A stretch of DNA of 5,627 bases from Thermohalobaculum sp964475765 (GTDB lineage: Bacteria > Pseudomonadota > Alphaproteobacteria > Rhodobacterales > Rhodobacteraceae): NCBI GenBank assembly GCA_964475765.1, contig CAYYZH010000249.1, positions 1 through 5,627 of the forward strand, read 5' to 3'. Each line of letters begins with the position of its first letter. Positions within the stretch are counted from its first letter, which is position 1. Both the position numbers and the translations under genes were made by a program. The notes beneath the pieces are model-generated. The model did not search any database. It was not told the DNA's origin and saw only the letters and a list, made by a program, of their open reading frames with translations. This document shows, in pieces, positions 1 to 5,627 of this stretch.

Positions 1-830
1 ACATGAACGTGCGGCGAAACATCTCCTACCCGCTGATCAGTCAAGGCATGCCCCAGGCGCAAGTCCGCGCGAAAGTCGCCGAGGTCGCACGTATCCTCGG
101 CATCGAGGACATTCTTGACCGCCCCGTCAGCGGGCTCTCGGGAGGGGACCGTCAGCGCGTCGCTCTGGGCCGAGCCATTGTACGCGAGCCTGCATGTTTC
201 CTGATGGATGAGCCCCTGGGCGCCCTCGATGCCGAGTTCCGTGAGCATATGGCCGAGGAGCTGCGCGCCCTGCATGACCGGATGGGTGCGACCACGGTTT
301 ACGTCACCCATGACCAGCTCGAAGCCATGCAGATGGGCGACAAGATCGTCGTCATGAACCATGGCGTGATCGAGCAGTTTGGCACACCGCTCGACATCTA
401 CGACAAACCCGCGACGATGTTCGTGGCGGAGTTCATCGGATCGCCGTCGATGAACTTCCTCAAGTTCCACGGGGCGGTGACGCCGGGCACCACCGCAGTC
501 GATCTCAACCATCAAAGCCTCGCGATCCCCGCCATGCAGGAGGCGTTCGAGGGCGATCTCGTCTATGGCGTGCGCCCCGAACATATCCGGCTCGACGATG
601 CGGCGGGCTATCGCGGCGAAGTGCTGGCGACCGAATATCTCGGGACCACGCAGATCGTGACGCTGGAGACGGCAGCCGGAGAGGTCAAGGCCCGCATCGC
701 CGCCGGCCAGCCCGCGCGGATGGGCGAGACCGTGGGGCTCAGCTTCAACGGGGCCACAGCGACGCTCTTCGACAATCAATCCGGGCGGGCGCTGCGCTCG
801 GACCTGAACGCGGGGGTGCTGCATGGCTGA
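1..830 (+). CDS. ABC transporter ATP-binding protein, MalK-like (5' partial)
   Basis: Nucleotide-binding subunit of an importer for a small carbohydrate or polyol; it would hydrolyse ATP on the cytoplasmic face of the inner-membrane permeases. The first ATG in frame (base 3) is not the start. The codons around it read (H)MNVRRNISYPL, which aligns with YPHMTVRENLAFPL in the next gene, so about 89 residues with Walker A and the Q-loop lie off the left edge. Counting from that Met, the visible part has the ABC signature LSGGD (45-49), Walker B CFLMDE (65-70), a GALDAE D-loop and the H-loop histidine in YVTHDQ (H103). A C-terminal regulatory/TOBE-like region contains GVRPEHIRL (189-197), as in MalK/UgpC-type proteins. 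The intact length would be near 364 residues, normal for the family. Its stop overlaps the start of the second ATPase by 8 bases. The transporter class is sure; the substrate is inferred only from the kinase downstream. Confidence 0.93.
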   Translation, partial: MNVRRNISYPLISQGMPQAQVRAKVAEVARILGIEDILDRPVSGLSGGDRQRVALGRAIVREPACFLMDEPLGALDAEFREHMAEELRALHDRMGATTVYVTHDQLEAMQMGDKIVVMNHGVIEQFGTPLDIYDKPATMFVAEFIGSPSMNFLKFHGAVTPGTTAVDLNHQSLAIPAMQEAFEGDLVYGVRPEHIRLDDAAGYRGEVLATEYLGTTQIVTLETAAGEVKARIAAGQPARMGETVGLSFNGATATLFDNQSGRALRSDLNAGVLHG

Positions 831-1818
831 TGTGGTCCTCTCAAACGTGTCCAAGACCTTCGGGCAAACGCAAGCCATCAAGGACGTCTCGCTCGAGATC
901 GCCGACGGCGCGTTCATGGTGCTGCTGGGCCCCACGGGCGCGGGCAAGACGACGACGCTGCGCCTGATCTCGGGGCTAGATGCCCCGGACGCAGGCGACA
1001 TACAGATCGCCGGGCGGTCGGTCATCGGTGACACCCCGGCCCAGCGCAATGTCGCGATGGTCTTCCAGCAATACTCGCTCTACCCGCACATGACGGTGCG
1101 CGAGAACCTCGCCTTTCCGCTGAAATCGCCCGCCCTGCGTACGCCCCCGGACGTGATCGCCAAGAAGGTCGCCGAGACTGCCGAGATCCTGCACATTGCC
1201 CACAAGCTCGAAAACAAGGCGACGCAGCTTTCGGGCGGCGAGATGCAGCGGGTCTCCATCGGCCGCGCGCTGGTGCGAACGCCGGAGATCTTTCTGATGG
1301 ATGAGCCGCTGAGTTCCCTCGACGCCAAACTCCGTGCCGACCTGCGCATCGAGCTGAAACGCATCCATGAAAGCCTCGGCGCGACGCTCCTTTATGTCAC
1401 CCACGACCAGATCGAGGCGATGACCATGGCGACCAGCATCGGCGTTCTGGACGAGGGCAAGCTCGTGCAAGTCGGCACGCCGCGCGAGATCTACGAGAAC
1501 CCGGTGAGCCTTTACGTCGCCGGACGGCTTGGCCTGCCCCGCATCAATGCGCTGCCCGCAGACATCTTTGCCGGGGCGCCGAAGGGAGCCAGGACCATCG
1601 GTCTGCGTCCCGAACATATCCAGCACGGGGCGGGCAAACCGGCAGAGGTCCAGCGCATCGAACATCTCGGCGATCACACACGCCTGCACCTGAACCTCGA
1701 CAGCCACGACATCATCACACTGACCGACGCCCATACCGAACTGGCGCCCGGCGACACCCTCGCCATTCAACCGACCAACGCCTTGTATTTCGACGCCGAC
1801 GGCGCGCGCATCACCTGA
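823..1818 (+). CDS. ABC transporter ATP-binding protein, MalK-like (complete)
   Basis: Second ATPase of the same importer, 331 residues, cytoplasmic and peripheral to the membrane. All motifs are intact: Walker A GPTGAGKT (36-43), Q-loop in VFQQYSLYPH (Q82), signature LSGGE (136-140), Walker B IFLMDE (156-161) and H-loop YVTHDQ (H194). A short C-terminal TOBE-like region carries TIGLRPEHIQ (258-267). The ATG lies inside the last codons of the upstream ATPase (ATGGCTGA overlap), with a G-rich ribosome binding tract at 812-816, six bases ahead, so coupled translation is likely. Two consecutive, non-identical ATPase genes in one operon suggest a heterodimeric motor, as in the rhizobial glycerol importer GlpSTPQV. 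Unlike what I recall of GlpS, Walker A here is canonical, so I do not assign a glp symbol. Function as an ABC ATPase is secure; substrate (glycerol, dihydroxyacetone, tetritol or another polyol) is a guess from the kinase. Confidence 0.95.
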   Translation: MADVVLSNVSKTFGQTQAIKDVSLEIADGAFMVLLGPTGAGKTTTLRLISGLDAPDAGDIQIAGRSVIGDTPAQRNVAMVFQQYSLYPHMTVRENLAFPLKSPALRTPPDVIAKKVAETAEILHIAHKLENKATQLSGGEMQRVSIGRALVRTPEIFLMDEPLSSLDAKLRADLRIELKRIHESLGATLLYVTHDQIEAMTMATSIGVLDEGKLVQVGTPREIYENPVSLYVAGRLGLPRINALPADIFAGAPKGARTIGLRPEHIQHGAGKPAEVQRIEHLGDHTRLHLNLDSHDIITLTDAHTELAPGDTLAIQPTNALYFDADGARIT

Positions 1819-1822
1819 GGAG
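1817..1822 (+). promoter_or_regulatory. Ribosome binding site of the dihydroxyacetone kinase gene
   Basis: GAGGAG, eight bases before the ATG at 1831. It overlaps the TGA stop (1816-1818) of the upstream ATPase, so ribosomes finishing that gene would be placed over the next start. It supports 1831 rather than the in-frame ATG at 1843 as the start. Confidence 0.75.
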
Positions 1823-1830
1823 ATACGGCC

Positions 1831-3450
1831 ATGAAGCAGTTTATGAACGCGAAGGACACGCTGGTCACGCAGGCGATAGACGGTCTCTTGCGCACAGCTG
1901 GCGGTCGGCTGGGCCGTCTTGACGGCTATCCCCACATCAAGGTTGTGGTCCGCACGGATTGGGACAAGTCCAAGGTCGCGCTGGTCTCGGGCGGCGGGTC
2001 CGGGCACGAACCCTCCCATGCCGGGTTCGTCGGACAGGGCATGCTGACCGCGGCGGTGTGCGGCGAGGTCTTCGCTTCGCCGTCTGTGGACGCCGTGCTG
2101 GCGGGCATTCTTGCCGTGACGGGCAAGGCGGGGTGTCTGCTTATCGTCAAGAACTACACCGGCGACCGGCTGAATTTCGGGCTTGCCGCCGAGCGCGCGC
2201 GGGCACAGGGGCTGAAGGTCGCCATGGTCATTGTCGATGACGACATCGCGCTGCCGGACCTGCCGCAGGCGCGCGGTGTGGCGGGCACGCTCTTTGTGCA
2301 CAAGATCGCGGGCGCCATGGCCGAACAGGGCGCCGATCTCGAAACCATCGCCGCGGCTGCGCAGAAGGTGATCGACGGCGTGATCTCCATCGGCATGTCG
2401 CTCAACACCTGCACCATTCCCGGCTCGCCCAAGGAGGACCGCATCGGTTCAGGCAAGGCAGAACTTGGCCTCGGCATTCACGGCGAAGCGGGCATCGAAC
2501 AGGTCGATTATTCCACCGCCAAGGCCGCCATGGAAATGGTGGTCGAGCGGCTGGAGGCTAAGATGGCACCTGGCCCACATGTGGCTTTGCTGAACAACCT
2601 TGGCGGGGCAACCCCGCTGGAGATGGGCGTGTTGGCGGATGAGCTGACTCATTCGCGGATCGGCGAGCAGGTGCGCTGGCTGGTCGGCCCTGCGCCGATG
2701 ATGACCTCGCTCGATATGCAGGGGTTCTCCGTCTCGCTGCTGCCCTTTGCGAAATCCGATGAGGCGGCCTTGCTGGCCCCGGTCGCGCCGTGGTTCTGGC
2801 CCGGATGTCTGCCCATAGGCGAGATCGACGTCCAGCCCCTGCCCGATGGCCTCGCGCCGATTCAGCCGCTGGCCTCGGCACAGCCGGAGACCCGGGCGTT
2901 CATCGAACGCTGCTGCACCATCATGATCGAGGCGGAGGCAGACCTGAACGCGTTGGACGCCAAATCCGGCGATGGCGATACCGGCAGCACGTTGGCGACC
3001 GCCGGGCGGGCCCTGGTCGATGCTCTGGATCGCTTGCCTTTGGCAGATCAGACGCAGCTTTACCGCGCCATCGGTCTCGAGCTGAGCCAGACCATGGGCG
3101 GCTCCTCCGGCGTCTTGCTGGCAATCTTCTTTGCAGCGGCGGGCGATGCCTCGGCCAGCGGCAAGGACCATGTCGGTGCGCTGCAGGCCGGGCTCGACCG
3201 GATTCAGCAGGTTGGCGGCGCAGCGCCCGGCGACCGGACAATGATCGATGCCATGCAGCCTGCGTTGACGGCGCTGCCGGGTGGTCTCGCCGCAGCGGCC
3301 AAGGCAGCGCGCGAAGGCGCCGATGCCACGGCGCTGATCACCAAGGCGCGGGCGGGGCGGGCCAGCTATCTGCCGGAGGCCAGCCTCGCCGGTCACAACG
3401 ATCCCGGCGCCGAAGCCGTGGCGCTGTTGTTCGAGAGCCTGACGGGCTAG
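1831..3450 (+). CDS. Dihydroxyacetone kinase family protein, single-chain DhaK-DhaL, ATP-dependent
   Basis: Cytoplasmic kinase of 539 residues that phosphorylates dihydroxyacetone, or a related ketose such as erythrulose, using ATP. The N-terminal DhaK domain (about 1-325) has GGGSGHEPSHAG (54-65, H59), KNYTGDRLNF (107-116, D112) and GIHGEAG (215-221). H217 matches the histidine that binds the substrate carbonyl covalently in E. coli DhaK. A linker (about 326-350) leads to the DhaL nucleotide-binding domain (about 351-539). There DAKSGDGDTGS supplies the Mg-ATP aspartates (D376, D381, D383), followed by MGGSSGVLLAIF (422-433), GAAPGDRTMIDAM (463-475) and GRASYLPEASLAGHNDPGA near the end. Fusion of the two domains and absence of a DhaM-like phosphotransferase domain point to ATP, not PTS phosphate, as donor. 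Length is slightly below the roughly 550-580 of Citrobacter or eukaryotic enzymes. It is the last gene of the uptake operon. Erythrulose kinases (LerK/DerK type) belong to the same family, so the substrate is open and no symbol is given. Confidence 0.93.
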   Translation: MKQFMNAKDTLVTQAIDGLLRTAGGRLGRLDGYPHIKVVVRTDWDKSKVALVSGGGSGHEPSHAGFVGQGMLTAAVCGEVFASPSVDAVLAGILAVTGKAGCLLIVKNYTGDRLNFGLAAERARAQGLKVAMVIVDDDIALPDLPQARGVAGTLFVHKIAGAMAEQGADLETIAAAAQKVIDGVISIGMSLNTCTIPGSPKEDRIGSGKAELGLGIHGEAGIEQVDYSTAKAAMEMVVERLEAKMAPGPHVALLNNLGGATPLEMGVLADELTHSRIGEQVRWLVGPAPMMTSLDMQGFSVSLLPFAKSDEAALLAPVAPWFWPGCLPIGEIDVQPLPDGLAPIQPLASAQPETRAFIERCCTIMIEAEADLNALDAKSGDGDTGSTLATAGRALVDALDRLPLADQTQLYRAIGLELSQTMGGSSGVLLAIFFAAAGDASASGKDHVGALQAGLDRIQQVGGAAPGDRTMIDAMQPALTALPGGLAAAAKAAREGADATALITKARAGRASYLPEASLAGHNDPGAEAVALLFESLTG

Positions 3451-3462
3451 ACCCGCCCAGCC

Positions 3463-3867
3463 TCAGGGATCGACCAGAAATTCCGGGTCGACCGGAAGCT
3501 GCAACGCGGTGGCCAGCGCGTTGGTCGAGGAGGCCAGCGTGACGATGGAAATCAACTCGGCGTACTGCGCGTCGGTCATGCCCTTGGCGCGGGCGAAGGC
3601 CGTGTGCGAGTGCACGCAATACTCACAGGAATTGGCGATCGAGACCGCGACATAGATCATCTCGCGCGTCAAAGGGTCGAGCGCACCGGGCTTGGCCATC
3701 ACCTCCTTGGCCTGCTCCCATGTGCGCTTCAGAAGCGGTGGGTCCCATGCCAAAGCGCGCCAGACATTGTTGATGAAGTCCGAGCCGCGGGTGGCGCGGA
3801 TATCGTCAAAGACGGCCTTGGCCTCGGGGCTGAGATCTTCGTCTCGGGCAAGTTTCGTTGTCGGCAT
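3463..3867 (-). CDS. AhpD-like / carboxymuconolactone decarboxylase family protein
   Basis: Small cytoplasmic protein of 134 residues, all-helical by family. The motif E69-x11-C81-x2-C84-x3-H88 (in TREMIYVAVSIANSCEYCVHSH) matches in spacing the E118/C130/C133/H137 proton relay of Mycobacterium AhpD. This suggests a thiol-disulfide or peroxidase-linked role, not true carboxymuconolactone decarboxylation, whose family members lack the CxxC pair. The second histidine of AhpD between the cysteines (H132) is Tyr83 here. The start at MPTTKL is chosen for the AAGGA-containing binding site six bases ahead and the normal small length; the frame stays open further upstream, but only across mnmD in another frame. 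It lies 23 bases after mnmD on the same strand and so is probably co-transcribed with it. No ahpC is visible and the physiological partner is unknown. Family assignment is firm; function is open. Confidence 0.9.
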   Translation of the reverse strand: MPTTKLARDEDLSPEAKAVFDDIRATRGSDFINNVWRALAWDPPLLKRTWEQAKEVMAKPGALDPLTREMIYVAVSIANSCEYCVHSHTAFARAKGMTDAQYAELISIVTLASSTNALATALQLPVDPEFLVDP

Positions 3868-3873
3868 TTCGGG

Positions 3874-3881
3874 TCCTTTCT
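3874..3881 (-). promoter_or_regulatory. Ribosome binding site of the AhpD-like gene
   Basis: On the minus strand this reads AGAAAGGA, six bases before the ATG at 3867-3865. It lies within the 23-base gap after the mnmD stop and decides the start of the 134-residue protein against longer in-frame extensions. Confidence 0.65.
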
Positions 3882-3890
3882 TTTCGGCGG

Positions 3891-4598
3891 TTAAAGGGGC
3901 ATCTGGCCAGCGGCCATGTCGCGTTTGCGGCCAAAGCCGGGGCGTTTTTCCACAGTGAACCCTGCCTCCTGCAGGGTACGGCGCACCGCACCCGCCGCGG
4001 AATACGTGGCAAACGTGCCGCCGGGCGCAGTGTGGGAGGCGACAGCATGCAATAGATCTGGGGTCCACATCTCGGGGTTCCGGGCAGGGGCAAACCCGTC
4101 GAGGAACCACGCGTCGGCCATGCCCTGCCACTTCGGCAGGGCGGTGCGGGCGTCACCAATGATCAGGGTCAGGTGCGCCCGGGGGAGCGCAATTTCTGAG
4201 GTTTGTGCAGGGCCGTCGGGGCCGAACGCGCGATAGGCGGTCGTCAGATCTCCGGCGAAGGGCGCGATGTCGGGGAAACGCAACAGCGCCTCCTCCAACG
4301 CGTTTGGGGTCAGGGGGAACTGCTCGAACGACGTGAAGTGCAGAACGCCGCCCGGCGTGGCGAGCCTGTGCCACGCCTGAAGCGCCGCAAGAACGTTTAG
4401 CCCCGTGCCAAAACCCAGCTCGGCAACGCGGAAGGCCTTGGCCCCTTTGAACCGCCGAGGCAGATCGTTTCCGTCCAGAAACACATGCCGGCTCTCGGCC
4501 AGACCGTCGCTGCGCGCATAATAGGGATCGTCGAACCGGGCCGAGACGGGGACCCCGTCCTCCCATCTGAGCTTGGCAGTTTCCCGTGGCTCTGACAT
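3891..4598 (-). CDS. mnmD: tRNA (5-methylaminomethyl-2-thiouridine)(34)-methyltransferase MnmD
   Basis: SAM-dependent methyltransferase of 235 residues that converts nm5s2U to mnm5s2U at wobble position 34 of tRNAs, the last step of the MnmE/MnmG pathway. It corresponds to the N-terminal (MnmC1, formerly DUF752) domain of E. coli MnmC. Seen in order: an N-terminal SARFDDPYYA (19-28), SAM-binding AELGFGTGLN (59-68), the SFEQFPLT segment (90-97), GDARTALPKW (148-157), the hallmark DAWFLDGFAPARNPEMW (162-178), and a C-terminal GFGRKRDM (221-228) like the GFGPKREM of the E. coli enzyme. It ends right after this, so the FAD domain of MnmC is absent from this polypeptide. The start MSEPRE gives the usual length of stand-alone MnmD; the frame stays open upstream (to about 4820), but that sequence lies over the divergent oxidoreductase gene and is not MnmD-like. 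I see no strong ribosome binding site for it. It is followed by the AhpD-like gene and diverges from a FAD oxidoreductase that may be its pathway partner. Confidence 0.93.
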   Translation of the reverse strand: MSEPRETAKLRWEDGVPVSARFDDPYYARSDGLAESRHVFLDGNDLPRRFKGAKAFRVAELGFGTGLNVLAALQAWHRLATPGGVLHFTSFEQFPLTPNALEEALLRFPDIAPFAGDLTTAYRAFGPDGPAQTSEIALPRAHLTLIIGDARTALPKWQGMADAWFLDGFAPARNPEMWTPDLLHAVASHTAPGGTFATYSAAGAVRRTLQEAGFTVEKRPGFGRKRDMAAGQMPL

Positions 4599-4638
4599 GA
4601 GAACGGGTGTGCTTGAGCGAAGCGGAAAGGGCAAGTCT
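4599..4638. promoter_or_regulatory. Very short divergent start region between mnmD and the FAD oxidoreductase gene
   Basis: About 40 bases separate the mnmD start (CAT at 4596-4598) from the preferred GTG start of the oxidoreductase (4639). Promoters for both genes must lie here or inside the opposite reading frames. I found no convincing -35/-10 pair on either strand. TTGGCA at 4573-4578 resembles a plus-strand -35, but what sits 17 bases beyond (CATGAG) is a poor -10. Confidence 0.35.
4624..4630 (+). promoter_or_regulatory. Ribosome binding site favouring the GTG start of the FAD oxidoreductase
   Basis: GGAAAGG, eight bases before GTG 4639. The in-frame ATG at 4597 has no purine-rich tract ahead of it, so this site decides for the GTG start. 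Confidence 0.5.
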
Positions 4639-5627
4639 GTGCGCACGGCAGATGTCATCGTCATCGGTGCAGGCGTGTTCGGCCTGTCGGTCGGCGTCGC
4701 GGCGCAGCGCGCGGGGTTGAGCGTGCTGGTGCTCGAGGCCGGCACGACCGGGTGCGGCGCCAGCGGTGGCCCGGTGGGCGCACTTTGTCCCCATGCGCCG
4801 ACCCGCTGGCGGCCCTTCAAGCAGTTCCAGTTGGATGCCCTGCTGACGCTTGGCGATCACATCGCCGGGCTAGAGGCGGAAACGGGTCTGGCCACCGGGT
4901 ATGCCCGGTGTGGACGTCTCACGCCTTTGGTGTCCGACAAGGCCCGGGCGCGGGCGGAGGCTGAGGGTTATGGCGCACAGGATATATGGGGCGGGGTGGC
5001 CCGGTTCGAGGTTTTGGATACCCCGCCCGATGGCACCGAGGTCGCGCTCCCAGAGGGCTGCACGGGGTGGATCCACGAGACGCTGTCGGCGCGGATCTCG
5101 CCTCCCTCCTACATCCACGCTTTGCAGACGATGCTGGGAGACGCGGTGCTGACCGGACACCGCGTGACGGGGCTGGATGCCAACACCGGCACAGTCTCGA
5201 CCGAAGCCGAGACGTTCACCGCAGGGACCGTCGTGGTGGCGGCAGGCTGGCAGGGCTGGCCACTGGTCGAGCCGCTGCAACCGGGGCTGAACGGTATGCC
5301 GGTCAAGGGTCAGGCGGCGCTCATGCAAGCCGCCCTGCCCGCTGGACCGCTGATCTATGCCGACGGGTTCTATGTCGTCGGGCATGGCGACGGGACGGCC
5401 GCCATCGGATCGACCAGCGAGAAGGTGTTTGAAGTTGCCGAAGGGACCGATGCGCAACTCGATGATCTCATCGCACGCGCACGCCTCGTCTGCCCCGCTC
5501 TGCACGATGCTCGGGTCCTCCGCCGCTGGGCCGGGCTGAGACCCAAACCGCCGGGGCGCGAGCCGGTGGTCGGGCCGGTTGGCAACACCCGGGTCTGGAC
5601 AGCCATGGGCGGGTTCAAGATCGGGTT
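4639..5627 (+). CDS. FAD-dependent oxidoreductase, DAO family, MnmC2-like (3' partial)
   Basis: Flavoprotein of the D-amino-acid/glycine oxidase fold; 329 codons are visible without a stop, and it runs off the right edge at GGFKIG. The chosen start is GTG 4639, giving (M)RTADVIVIGAGVFG with the Rossmann glycines GAGVFG at residues 10-15 close to the N-terminus, as is normal, and the ribose-binding acid E33 at the end of the second strand (VLVLEAG). ATG 4597 is in frame and would add 14 residues, overlapping the mnmD start codon. GASGGPVGALCPH (40-52) resembles the GASGN-x-x-GALYP motif of the MnmC oxidoreductase domain, and near the end GLRPKPPGREPVVGPV is the typical C-terminal FAD-binding region. 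Placed next to mnmD, it may remove the carboxymethyl group from cmnm5s2U in tRNA, as MnmC2 does. Generic amino-acid oxidase, ThiO-like or other DAO activities remain possible, so no symbol is given. Confidence 0.85.
   Translation, partial: MRTADVIVIGAGVFGLSVGVAAQRAGLSVLVLEAGTTGCGASGGPVGALCPHAPTRWRPFKQFQLDALLTLGDHIAGLEAETGLATGYARCGRLTPLVSDKARARAEAEGYGAQDIWGGVARFEVLDTPPDGTEVALPEGCTGWIHETLSARISPPSYIHALQTMLGDAVLTGHRVTGLDANTGTVSTEAETFTAGTVVVAAGWQGWPLVEPLQPGLNGMPVKGQAALMQAALPAGPLIYADGFYVVGHGDGTAAIGSTSEKVFEVAEGTDAQLDDLIARARLVCPALHDARVLRRWAGLRPKPPGREPVVGPVGNTRVWTAMGGFKIG

Noticed and set aside
3..5. ATG at the left edge as a genuine start of the first ATPase
   Set aside because: It aligns to the internal Met of the YPHM segment in the second ATPase, and the protein would lack Walker A; the gene is simply cut by the window.
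976..2301. Open frame of 441 codons on the minus strand opposite the second ATPase and the kinase
   Set aside because: It covers two genes with clear family motifs. The translation is rich in Arg, Gly, His and Asp without any domain I recognise, as expected for an antisense frame of GC-rich coding DNA.
2449..3396. Open frame of 315 codons on the minus strand opposite the kinase
   Set aside because: Low-complexity Arg/Gln/Gly-rich translation with no motif; it mirrors the kinase codons and is a shadow frame.
3443..3458. Possible bidirectional terminator hairpin between convergent genes
   Set aside because: Stem of only four pairs and no T-tract on either strand.
2790..3542. Open frame of 250 codons on the plus strand within the DhaL domain, running past the kinase stop
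   Set aside because: Arg/Ala/Gly-rich out-of-frame reading; the DhaL motifs are in the other frame and continuous, so there is no frameshift.
4573..4601. Possible sigma-70 promoter (TTGGCA with a 17-base spacer) for the oxidoreductase gene
   Set aside because: The -10 hexamer CATGAG matches only three of six consensus bases and lacks the key first T and last T.
4870..5505. Open frame of 211 codons on the minus strand under the FAD oxidoreductase
   Set aside because: The plus-strand oxidoreductase frame is uninterrupted and carries recognisable FAD-binding motifs; the opposite frame has none.

Overview
The window is GC-rich DNA packed with genes and almost no intergenic space. Its codon use and protein families fit an alphaproteobacterium, most likely a Rhodobacterales/Roseobacter-type organism. 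That placement is inferred from style and gene content; there is no rRNA or marker gene to prove it. Five protein-coding genes account for nearly every base. Two of them are cut by the window edges.

Left part (1-3450, plus strand) is the distal end of a catabolic uptake operon. It begins inside a CUT1/MalK-like ABC transporter ATPase whose N-terminus and Walker A lie off the left edge. A complete second MalK-like ATPase overlaps it by 8 bases. A single-chain ATP-dependent dihydroxyacetone kinase (DhaK and DhaL domains fused) follows after 12 bases, with its ribosome binding site lying on the stop codon of the ATPase gene. The permeases and binding protein should lie to the left. The logic is uptake of a small polyol or keto-sugar (glycerol, dihydroxyacetone, or a tetritol such as erythritol) followed by phosphorylation of the resulting triulose or tetrulose. 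The exact substrate cannot be read from this window.

Middle part (3463-4598, minus strand) is a two-gene unit read right to left: mnmD, the methyltransferase for the last step of mnm5s2U34 tRNA wobble modification, then 23 bases later a small AhpD/carboxymuconolactone decarboxylase-like protein with the full E-x11-C-x2-C-x3-H redox motif. It converges on the kinase operon with only 12 bases between stop codons and no convincing terminator.

Right part (about 4639 to the right edge, plus strand) is a FAD-dependent oxidoreductase of the DAO fold, truncated by the window end. It diverges from mnmD with 0-40 bases between starts, depending on the start codon used. In E. coli a methyltransferase domain like MnmD and a FAD oxidoreductase domain are fused in one protein, MnmC. 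The side-by-side placement here, with an MnmC2-like motif after the dinucleotide-binding region, suggests a split MnmC system. This is the most interesting point of the window. I saw no mobile element, CRISPR array, RNA gene or extended repeat, and no stretch over 300 bases lacks a gene.
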